DNA of 64,000 bases from Pseudogemmobacter hezensis (GTDB taxonomy: Bacteria; Pseudomonadota; Alphaproteobacteria; Rhodobacterales; Rhodobacteraceae). Shown here in pieces: positions 1 to 6,776 of this stretch. Below the pieces are notes generated by a model that was not told the origin of the DNA, made no database searches, and saw only the letters and a program-made list of their open reading frames with translations. Position numbers and translations under genes: made by a program. The stretch is taken from NCBI RefSeq assembly GCF_013155295.1, contig NZ_JABJXT010000011.1, positions 62,001 through 126,000 on the forward strand. Reading direction: 5' to 3'. Every line of letters starts with the position of its first letter. Within the stretch, counting starts at the first letter, position 1.

Positions 1-2037
1 GGCCAGCTGACGCTTGCACAGGCACCGGCCATTGCCGCCGAAGAGGCCTATCGCCGCGCCGATGGCCTGATCCGCGAAATCGACGCCGTTGCACGCGAGC
101 GTCAGACCGACCAGCTTTTGCAACTCTGGCCCTCGCCGGTTAATCCGGCCAACTGGCCCGAGGCCGCAACCGGCGTCTCTGACACCGTCGTCCGGATCTG
201 GGGCGAGGTCTCCAGCGGCTGGAGCAATGACCGTGCCCGCACCCATTTCTTCGACTCGCTGCCGCTGATCCTGCTTCTGCTGGCGGTTTTCATCGCCACG
301 ACCGTCTTTGCCCGCCCCTGGATCGAGGCCTTCGCTGAACGCCTGCGCATCGGAAAAACTGAGGCCAGACGCCGCATTTTCGGTCTGATCGCCTCGCTTG
401 GCCAGGTTGTCGTGCCCTCGATCGGCATCATCGCCCTGTCGGTAGCCCTGGACAGAACGGGCTTTCTGGGAACCATCACCGGGGGCGTCGCCTCGGCATT
501 GCCCTGGCTTGGGGGGCTGTTGTTCATCGCTTTCTGGCTGGGGGCGCGCAGCTTTCCGCGCAACAGGCCCGATGATGATCTGCTGGCGCTGACCCCAGGC
601 CAGCGCGCCGAGGCGCGGGTGCTTTCTGCCCTTATGGGCGTTGTGCTGCTGATCAATGCGCTGCGTATGCTGACGATGGCGGGGCAGAATTACGCGGATG
701 CGGTGACCTCGGTTGTAAGCTTTCCGATTGTTCTGGCGGCCAGCGTGCTTTTGTATCGCATGGGCCGGATCATGCGCCTTAGCAGCGAGATCGGCGGCAA
801 AAGCATCAGCTATGGCGCGAAACTGCTGGGCTTTCTGGGCTATGCGCTGAAGGGGGTGGGCCTCGCCGCGCCTGTGCTGGCGGTCTTTGGCTATGTTTCC
901 GCAGGGTCGGCGCTGGCCTTCTCGTCTATCCTGTCGCTGGGCCTTCTGGGCTTCCTGATCATTTTGCAGCGCTTCCTCTCGGATCTCTGGGCCGTGATCT
1001 ACCCGGCCGCAGATGCCGAGGCCGAGAATGAGCGCCTGGTTCCGGTGCTGCTTGGCTTTGGGCTGGCGCTTTTGTCGCTGCCGCTGTTTGCGCTGATCTG
1101 GGGCAGCCGTCTCGCGGATCTCAGCGAGCTCTGGACCAGGTTCCGAGAGGGCTTTCAACTGGGGGCAACCCGCGTATCGCCCACCGATTTCCTGCTTTTC
1201 GCCGTCATCTTCGTGCTGGGCTATCTGGTCACGCGGGTCTTTCAGGGGGCGTTGCGCAACTCTATCCTGCCGCGCACCAGAATGGATCGCGGCGGCCAGA
1301 ATGCGCTGGTCTCGGGCACCGGCTATATCGGCATTTTCCTTTCGGCGCTGGTGGCGATCAATGCGACCGGGATCGATCTGTCTGGCCTTGCCATCGTCGC
1401 CTCGGCACTGACCGTCGGTATCGGTTTCGGTCTGCAAAATATCGTGCAGAACTTCGTCTCGGGCATTATCCTGATGATCGAGCGTCCGGTCTCTGAGGGG
1501 GACTGGATCGAGGTCGGCACCACCCAGGGCGTGGTCAAGACAATCTCGGTGCGCTCGACCCGGATCCAGACATTTGACCGCAATGTTGTGGTGGTGCCAA
1601 ATGCCGATCTTGTCAGCCAGCGTGTCACCAACTGGACCCGCTTTGGCCTTGCCGGGCGGCTGATTGTGCCGGTCTCCGTCGCCTGGGGCGAGGACAATCG
1701 GCGCGTCGAAAAAATCCTGCGTGAGATCGCCGAGGCGCAGCCGATGGTCATCCTGAACCCGCCGCCGACCGTGGTGCTGCAGGGCTTTGCCGGTGGGGTT
1801 CTGAATTTTGAAATCCGGGTGATCCTGCGCGATGTGAATGCGTCAGGTGCGGTGCGAAGCGATATCAACCATATGATTGCAGAGCGTTTTATCGCCGAGC
1901 AAGTGGCAATGCCGCAGACCAGCGCGGTGATAACCCTTGGCAATGCGGGCGAGTTGGGCGAGGCATTGCGCCCGGTTGCAACCGCTGCCCCGGATGAGAG
2001 CCAGGGGCAGGCGGTGGGCCCGGGCCAGCCCCGATGA
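1..2037 (+). CDS. MscS-type mechanosensitive channel with DUF3772-like N-terminal region (5' end missing)
   Basis: The frame is open from the first base, so the N terminus lies upstream; 678 residues are visible. The first ~70 residues are a soluble, helix-rich region of the kind seen in DUF3772 channels. About ten hydrophobic segments follow, and then the conserved MscS pore and beta domain: a glycine/alanine-rich helix ending in GIGFGLQNIVQNFVSG, then the RPVSEGDWIEV and VPNADLVS motifs typical of the family. It should form a large inner-membrane tension-gated channel that releases solutes on hypo-osmotic shock. Its stop overlaps the start of the next gene by four bases (ATGA), so the two are probably co-transcribed. 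The family call is firm; the gating role is inferred. Confidence 0.9.
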   Translation, partial: GQLTLAQAPAIAAEEAYRRADGLIREIDAVARERQTDQLLQLWPSPVNPANWPEAATGVSDTVVRIWGEVSSGWSNDRARTHFFDSLPLILLLLAVFIATTVFARPWIEAFAERLRIGKTEARRRIFGLIASLGQVVVPSIGIIALSVALDRTGFLGTITGGVASALPWLGGLLFIAFWLGARSFPRNRPDDDLLALTPGQRAEARVLSALMGVVLLINALRMLTMAGQNYADAVTSVVSFPIVLAASVLLYRMGRIMRLSSEIGGKSISYGAKLLGFLGYALKGVGLAAPVLAVFGYVSAGSALAFSSILSLGLLGFLIILQRFLSDLWAVIYPAADAEAENERLVPVLLGFGLALLSLPLFALIWGSRLADLSELWTRFREGFQLGATRVSPTDFLLFAVIFVLGYLVTRVFQGALRNSILPRTRMDRGGQNALVSGTGYIGIFLSALVAINATGIDLSGLAIVASALTVGIGFGLQNIVQNFVSGIILMIERPVSEGDWIEVGTTQGVVKTISVRSTRIQTFDRNVVVVPNADLVSQRVTNWTRFGLAGRLIVPVSVAWGEDNRRVEKILREIAEAQPMVILNPPPTVVLQGFAGGVLNFEIRVILRDVNASGAVRSDINHMIAERFIAEQVAMPQTSAVITLGNAGELGEALRPVATAAPDESQGQAVGPGQPR

Positions 2038-2753
2038 CAACGCTGTTGTTCCGCCGGGATCCCTATCTGCAGGAGGCACCGGCCGTTGTGTTGCAGCACT
2101 CGCCTGAGGGGGGTATCGTTCTTGATCAGAGCCTCTTTTTCCCCACAGGCGGCGGGCAACCTGGCGATTCCGGCTGGTTGATCTGGGAGGGGGGGCGCGT
2201 TGTGATCGCCACCACGACCCGCAATGCCGATGGTGTGATCGTGTTGGTGCCGGGCTCTGCATCGGCTTTGCCCCCTTCGGGCGCGGCGGTCGTTCAACGG
2301 CTGGATTGGGAGCGGCGCTACCGTCATATGCGGATGCACACGGCCTTGCACCTCTTGTCGGCGGCGGTCTCCCGGCCCGTAACGGGCGGGCAGATTGGGG
2401 CGGCCAAAAGCAGGCTTGATTTTGACATTCCCGACCCGGTCCCTGAACGCGGAAATCTGGAAGAGCGGCTCAATCTGCTGATTGGCAGCGATCTTCGGGT
2501 CACCGAAAGCATGATCGCGGAAGAAGATCTTGCCGCACAGCCGCAGCTTGTGCGGCAAATATCGGCACCTCTGCCACAGGGGCACGGACGTCTGCGCCTT
2601 GTTGGGATTGGCGAAGGGGCGGGGCAGATTGATCTGCAGGCCTGCAGCGGGACGCATGTCGCGCGCATCGGCGAGATTGGTCGGATCCAGGTCGCCGAGA
2701 TCGCCCGAAAAGGGCGCAACAGCCACCGTATTTCCATAACGCTGGACAGTTAG
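2034..2753 (+). CDS. Alanyl-tRNA editing protein, AlaX type
   Basis: The 239-residue protein matches the free-standing editing domain of alanyl-tRNA synthetase, which hydrolyses Ser- or Gly-tRNA(Ala) in trans. The zinc-binding HxxxH motif is visible as HTALH (His102, His106) and the second half as CSGTH (Cys204, His208). The N-terminal glycine-rich segment FFPTGGGQPGD is the usual substrate-binding loop. Length fits the AlaX-M class, longer than AlaX-S and without a C-terminal oligomerisation domain. The start ATG overlaps the channel gene's stop, implying translational coupling. Nothing in the sequence explains why a channel and a tRNA proofreader are paired. About 100 bases downstream separate it from the convergent cheB. 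Confidence 0.9.
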   Translation: MTTLLFRRDPYLQEAPAVVLQHSPEGGIVLDQSLFFPTGGGQPGDSGWLIWEGGRVVIATTTRNADGVIVLVPGSASALPPSGAAVVQRLDWERRYRHMRMHTALHLLSAAVSRPVTGGQIGAAKSRLDFDIPDPVPERGNLEERLNLLIGSDLRVTESMIAEEDLAAQPQLVRQISAPLPQGHGRLRLVGIGEGAGQIDLQACSGTHVARIGEIGRIQVAEIARKGRNSHRISITLDS

Positions 2754-2849
2754 GTTTCCTGCACGGCCGTCTGCCTGCCGGTCTCATGGTTCGTGATACC
2801 GATGCTGGGGCAGGCGGCATGTCTCTGCCGTATTGGAGCGTATAGGGCG

Positions 2850-3872
2850 TTATGTCTGGCGCATTTCAGCCACGGATGATCGTTTGCGACTATGGGCAAG
2901 AAGCATCTCTGAAATTTTTCCCAGCGGCAGGCTTTCGACCGCCGCGCCCAGTTCCGCCGCCGCACGCGGCATTCCGTATACTGTAGAACTGGCCTCATCC
3001 TGAGCAAAGGTCATTGCACCGGCACGGCGCAACTCCAGCAAACCAGCCGCGCCATCCCGCCCCATGCCGGTCAGCAAAACGGCGGTGACTGCTGGCGCGA
3101 AAGAAACCGCTGAACGAAACAGCATGTCGACAGAAGGGGTATGGCCTGAAACAGGCGGCCCAAAACTGAGATCGCAAAGGACCGGCTTTCCCGGCGTAAG
3201 CGTCAGATGACCCGGGCAACCGGCGCCAACGACAACAGTTCCCGGAAGCATCTTCACCCCGCTTGCCGCAGGCTGCACCTTTGCCGCGCAGCAGCGCGCG
3301 AACAGGCGGACCAGACTGTCGGAAAAGCCAGCCCCCGTATGCTGGACGATTGCACAGGGCGGACAATCGGCAGGAAAAGTTGAAAGAATCGTTAATAGCG
3401 CATCGATTCCACCAGTCGATGCGCCCATCAGGATCAGTTTTTCCGGGGCAAATCCTCCGGTCTGGGTTGGCCGGGGCATTGATGGATATCGGCGTAACTC
3501 AGTGGGCGTTGCAACAGGTTTTGGTTTGGCTGCGGTTTGTAACCAGCGTTGCAATTCATCCGGGCCATCCGCCCGCCTTGCCGCAGAAGCGAGGTCCATC
3601 ACGACCTCACCTGGAAGGCTTTCCGGGATTTCAAGCCAGGCCGTCTGTGACACGCGAAACAGGGACAGGAGGCCTTCAAACTCTGGCATCCGTGCAAGTT
3701 CTTTGCCGTTCAACGCCACGGCAGGCTCGGCGCGCTCACTGAGAATATAGGCAGTTGAAAGGTCTGATGCCACCCCGCTGATGTCGTAGTTTTTCAACGA
3801 GGAAATTCGACGGCTAAGGCGAGCCGCTGTTATTGCCCGTGCCGTCACGATGATAACCTTACTGGTGTTCAT
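2850..3872 (-). CDS. cheB: CheB-type protein-glutamate methylesterase with a degenerate receiver domain
   Basis: CheB removes methyl groups (and deamidates) chemoreceptors during adaptation. Residues ~143-330 are a complete methylesterase domain with the catalytic triad: Ser152 in GASTGG, His178 in IVQHTGAGFS and Asp273 in TGMGRDGAAG. Residues 1-~90 have the spacing of a receiver domain (KVIIVTA strand, then PAVALNG), but the acidic pair is absent and the phospho-acceptor position appears to be Asn55. Activation by CheA phosphorylation is therefore unlikely (inference). I chose the ATG at 3872, with GGGGAA upstream, because it starts directly at the receiver-like strand; a longer in-frame start at 3953 adds an uncharacteristic leader. 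It is the last gene of the che operon, 141 bases after the unknown gene. Confidence 0.88.
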   Translation of the reverse strand: MNTSKVIIVTARAITAARLSRRISSLKNYDISGVASDLSTAYILSERAEPAVALNGKELARMPEFEGLLSLFRVSQTAWLEIPESLPGEVVMDLASAARRADGPDELQRWLQTAAKPKPVATPTELRRYPSMPRPTQTGGFAPEKLILMGASTGGIDALLTILSTFPADCPPCAIVQHTGAGFSDSLVRLFARCCAAKVQPAASGVKMLPGTVVVGAGCPGHLTLTPGKPVLCDLSFGPPVSGHTPSVDMLFRSAVSFAPAVTAVLLTGMGRDGAAGLLELRRAGAMTFAQDEASSTVYGMPRAAAELGAAVESLPLGKISEMLLAHSRKRSSVAEMRQT

Positions 3873-4013
3873 CCGTTCCCCGCATGACTGCATCGAAAGA
3901 CGTAATGCGGCTGAAGCCGAGCATGAATGGCCGAAACGGACGCTCCAGGGCATTGTGGATGATCATCTTTTATGTCTGCCCCTTTCTTTGCTGCGCTGGA
4001 TTGGCCAGGACGT

Positions 4014-4442
4014 TCAAAACAAAATATCCCGGATTGCGCCCTTCTGGATTTCCGGCTCGTTTATGCCAAAGAGGGCTCGAATCTCTGCCAATTTTGCGCT
4101 TCTTCCCAGGATTGTTGCCTCAATGGGAGAGGCGTGATCGATTAAGGAATCGGCAAGCTGCCGCGCCAGAGATTGCAAGTCCTGAAGGCGTTGCAGAACA
4201 CGGCCAATTTCCTGCAATCCAAGCTGTGTCTTCGTATTGTCCCTAATCGGCATCGTTATTAGGCTTTGAGGTTCGTTTTCAATTGAAGATACTATTTCCG
4301 CCATAAGTGTGTGTTCGATCACAGAAAGAATGGAATGAGTTTCACCAATTCCTTTTTCCAGCGCATTCAGTATTATTGACAAGCTCAATTTGTCTTTAAA
4401 ACCATAGAGGCTATTGTCTGAATCTTTCGATTTTCCTGTCAT
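4014..4442 (-). CDS. Unknown small helical protein of the chemotaxis operon
   Basis: I do not recognise this 142-residue protein. Its start overlaps the stop of the preceding cheY by four bases, so it is translated as part of the che operon. It is predominantly helical with no signal peptide or membrane segment. A long amphipathic helix (about residues 72-103) contains QRLQDLQSLARQ, and the protein ends in a hydrophobic/acidic tail, AIRDILF. The layout faintly recalls CheZ-like CheY phosphatases (helical hairpin with QDL, plus a C-terminal CheY-binding peptide), but the CheZ DxxxQ signature is not clearly present. Base composition is visibly AT-richer than the rest of the window. A CheY-directed accessory role is only a position-based guess. 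Confidence 0.75.
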   Translation of the reverse strand: MTGKSKDSDNSLYGFKDKLSLSIILNALEKGIGETHSILSVIEHTLMAEIVSSIENEPQSLITMPIRDNTKTQLGLQEIGRVLQRLQDLQSLARQLADSLIDHASPIEATILGRSAKLAEIRALFGINEPEIQKGAIRDILF

Positions 4443-4825
4443 AGCGGGCCGACGACGCGTTCGATCGCTGTTTTTACGGTTGCTGGCGTAAATGGTTTGC
4501 GGATCAGGTTATTCAGGCCTAGCTCCTGGCCTCGTTTCAGAACCTCTGGCGAGGGTGTTCCAGTTATCAGGATAAAACCAATTTTCTGCGTGGCTGTATT
4601 TCTACGTAAAGCAGCCAGAAGATCCAGGCCTGAAAGCCCTGGCATATTCATGTCGGAGATCACCAGGTGAACCGGGCTGCTGGCGAGCTTTTCAAGGACA
4701 ACACCGCTGTCTGACTCAGTGACAAAATGCTTTATCCCGATTTCTTCGAGTGATTGGGCGATCAGTGCACGGCTGACCGACATGTCATCGACCACCATCA
4801 CACGCAGGTTGTCTTTTAGACTCAT
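4439..4825 (-). CDS. cheY: Single-domain response regulator, CheY-like (second copy in operon)
   Basis: This 128-residue protein is a bare receiver domain. It has the acidic pair Asp13-Asp14 (VVDD), the phospho-acceptor Asp58 (LVISDMNMP), the conserved Thr in ILITGT and Lys110 (IRKPF). Such proteins carry the signal from CheA to the flagellar motor or act as phosphate sinks. It lies 13 bases after cheR and overlaps the unknown gene behind it. It differs clearly in sequence from the CheY encoded just upstream of cheA, so the operon supplies two non-identical receivers. Which of them binds the motor cannot be read from the sequence. The start is preceded by AAAGGG at suitable spacing. Confidence 0.9.
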   Translation of the reverse strand: MSLKDNLRVMVVDDMSVSRALIAQSLEEIGIKHFVTESDSGVVLEKLASSPVHLVISDMNMPGLSGLDLLAALRRNTATQKIGFILITGTPSPEVLKRGQELGLNNLIRKPFTPATVKTAIERVVGPL

Positions 4826-4838
4826 ATTGGTAACCCTT

Positions 4839-5711
4839 TTAGTTGGCGATCCGCCGGTATGAGGTTATTCCGGCGCTGACCAGATCTTTGACGGCCGGAC
4901 CTGAAACGCGCTCGGAGTGTCCGATAAAAAGCATCCCGCCAGGACGCAGAAGTTGAGAGAACCTGCTCCAGAGGCGGGCCTGTGTGGGTTTGTCGAAGTA
5001 AATCGCCACATTGCGACAAAAAATTGCGTCAAATGGCCCCTTCATAGGCCAGTGACCAACAAGATTTAGTTCAGCAAAGCGGATCATTTCGGTAACTTTT
5101 TGATCGATGTTGAATTTATTATCTGCATCCTGTCTCACAAAATTTGACAGAAGATGTTTCGGGATGGATCGGCGTTCGTCATCCGGATACTTTGCTGTTC
5201 GTGCCTTGATGATAATTGAGGAATCAATATCTGTTGCGAGAATGCGAATGTTCAGCCGGGATGCTTCCGGCAATAATTCCAGGATTTTCATCGCGATCGA
5301 GCAGGGCTCCTGGCCTGCCGAGCAGCCTGCCGACCAAATTCGCAGCCGTTGCCCCGATCTGAGACGCGCGAGATTCGGCTTCAGAAGCATTTCGGCAAGC
5401 AGATCGAAGTGATGCGATTCCCGAAAAAAACTGGTCACATTGGTGGTCAGCGCACTGATCAATGCCTCACGTTCCGGCGTATTCGGATCAGCCTCTATTC
5501 GTGACAGGAAGCTAGCTATATCCGGGCACCCGGTTTCCTGCAGCAGACGCAACAGACGGGTATGCACCACCTGCTTTTTATTATCCTGCAGAAAGAGCCC
5601 AAACTCGCGATGGGCGATCTCTGCCAATCTGCGGAAGTCGACATCACTGAATGGTGGCGCATGGGGCAGACTGTCAGCTTTGGCAGAGCGGGGGCGCACA
5701 GTCAGGGTCAT
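4839..5711 (-). CDS. cheR: Chemoreceptor glutamate methyltransferase CheR
   Basis: CheR transfers methyl groups from S-adenosylmethionine to glutamates on chemoreceptors, opposing CheB. The 290-residue product has the N-terminal helical domain (around FRRLAEIAHREFGLF) followed by the Rossmann methyltransferase domain. The cofactor motif RIWSAGCSAGQEPCS, the ILATDID strand and the FDAIFCRNVAIYFD segment are all typical. I chose the ATG at 5711 because it overlaps the cheW stop as ATGA, the pattern of other junctions in this operon; an in-frame ATG seven codons upstream is possible. The region has lower GC than the flanking operons. No pentapeptide-binding receptor is encoded in the window. Confidence 0.92.
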   Translation of the reverse strand: MTLTVRPRSAKADSLPHAPPFSDVDFRRLAEIAHREFGLFLQDNKKQVVHTRLLRLLQETGCPDIASFLSRIEADPNTPEREALISALTTNVTSFFRESHHFDLLAEMLLKPNLARLRSGQRLRIWSAGCSAGQEPCSIAMKILELLPEASRLNIRILATDIDSSIIIKARTAKYPDDERRSIPKHLLSNFVRQDADNKFNIDQKVTEMIRFAELNLVGHWPMKGPFDAIFCRNVAIYFDKPTQARLWSRFSQLLRPGGMLFIGHSERVSGPAVKDLVSAGITSYRRIAN

Positions 5712-6172
5712 GCTGCCTGCTTTGCCTTGCATTGGATTACGGCCTCCAGGTCGATAACCCGCGTCATGCCCTCTTCCATCTGGATGATCCCTGTGATTGA
5801 CGCGCGTGTGTTTTCAGAGCGAATGTCCGGCGTTTCCTGGATCTGTGATTTCGCCACCGACAAAATTTCCGAAACAGCCTCGACCAAAAGTCCAACGGTC
5901 TGGCTGCCGATGGTCGCAACTACGACGACATTGCGTGGATTGTCGGTTGTTGGCCCCGGCCCGAAGCGGGCCGAAAGGTCGTAAATCGGAATGACAGAAC
6001 CGCGCAGGTTCATCACGCCGAGGACTTCTTTTGGGGCATGTGGCAGCGGGGTTACCGTGCTCCATCTGCGGATTTCACGGACATGGGAAATATCCAGTGA
6101 AAAGCTCTGTGCACCGGCAAAAAATGTCACAAACTCTGCATCTTGTCTGGCTGCGGCGTCAGTGGATGGCAT
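5708..6172 (-). CDS. cheW: Chemotaxis coupling protein CheW
   Basis: CheW is the SH3-like adaptor that links chemoreceptors to CheA at the inner membrane. The 154-residue protein carries the family landmarks in order: VTFFAGAQSFSLDISHVREI, then LPHAPKEVLGVMNLRGSVIPIYDL and a C-terminal VIDLEAV strand. It has normal CheW length with no extra domain. Its start lies 14 bases inside the end of the frame encoding the CheA P5 domain and its stop overlaps cheR, consistent with translational coupling along the operon. It is the only true CheW here: the other CheW-like frame just upstream is better read as part of CheA. Confidence 0.92.
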   Translation of the reverse strand: MPSTDAAARQDAEFVTFFAGAQSFSLDISHVREIRRWSTVTPLPHAPKEVLGVMNLRGSVIPIYDLSARFGPGPTTDNPRNVVVVATIGSQTVGLLVEAVSEILSVAKSQIQETPDIRSENTRASITGIIQMEEGMTRVIDLEAVIQCKAKQAA

Positions 6173-6776
6173 GGGGCGCTCCGGGGTTGGGGGGCGAGGT
6201 CATAATTTTCTGAACCTGCATGGACTGCGCGGCTTGCGCTGATGCGGGTGAACTGTTTTGCGCAATGGCAGCTGTTCGAACGCCGTTGAAACCGTAAAGG
6301 CTGGAGGTCAGCGCCTCGGTGTCCAGGATCAGGGCGATCTGCCCATCGCCCAGCACAGTTGCCGCAGAGACGCCGGGAATTGCACCATAGTTGGAATCCA
6401 GCCCTTTGATCACCACTTGCCGCTGGTCGAGCACTGCATCAACGATCAGGGCGCAATGGGTCTGCGCATCGGTTTCAACCAGCAAAGCCAAAGGAGAGTG
6501 TGCGGGGTCGCGGCTGCCAAAGCCAAGGCATTGCGCAACGTCGATCATTGGCAGAAAGCGTCCTCTGATCGCCAGAAGCCGGTCATTCGTGCCGATTAGG
6601 TGCAGGTCAGAGGGGGCTGGCCTGATTGTCTCAATGACGGATGAAATGGGGATCACCATGGTCTGGCCTGCTACAGAGATGACCATGCCGTCCATCACGG
6701 CGAGGGTGAGGGGGCAGGGAGATGGTGAACTCTGACCCCTGGCCCAGGGTAGAACTGATCGCGATGCGTCCACCAA
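6159..6776 (-). CDS. cheA: CheW-like P5 domain of CheA, displaced into another frame
   Basis: This frame encodes the P5 regulatory domain expected at the end of CheA, not an independent CheW. Its recognisable part begins at CPLTLAVMDGMVISVAGQ, the classic junction that follows the CheA kinase-domain ending GQGSEFTISLP. The homologous part therefore starts near 6713; the ~20 codons before it are only the out-of-frame reading of cheA DNA. Downstream it has VIPISSVIETIRP and LAIRGRFLPMIDV, the receptor/CheW-binding fold, then an unusual ~35-residue Ser/Ala/Gln tail. It overlaps cheW by 14 bases. If the frameshift is real, this domain would be made only by slippage or from an internal start. If it is a sequencing error, the product is one normal CheA of about 820 residues. 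Confidence 0.8.
   Translation of the reverse strand: MVDASRSVLPWARGQSSPSPCPLTLAVMDGMVISVAGQTMVIPISSVIETIRPAPSDLHLIGTNDRLLAIRGRFLPMIDVAQCLGFGSRDPAHSPLALLVETDAQTHCALIVDAVLDQRQVVIKGLDSNYGAIPGVSAATVLGDGQIALILDTEALTSSLYGFNGVRTAAIAQNSSPASAQAAQSMQVQKIMTSPPNPGAPHAIH

Noticed and set aside
6159-6776. A second, independent CheW gene
   Set aside because: Its recognisable part begins exactly where the CheA P5 domain should follow the kinase domain, and a one-base change in a homopolymer unites the two; it is annotated as displaced P5.
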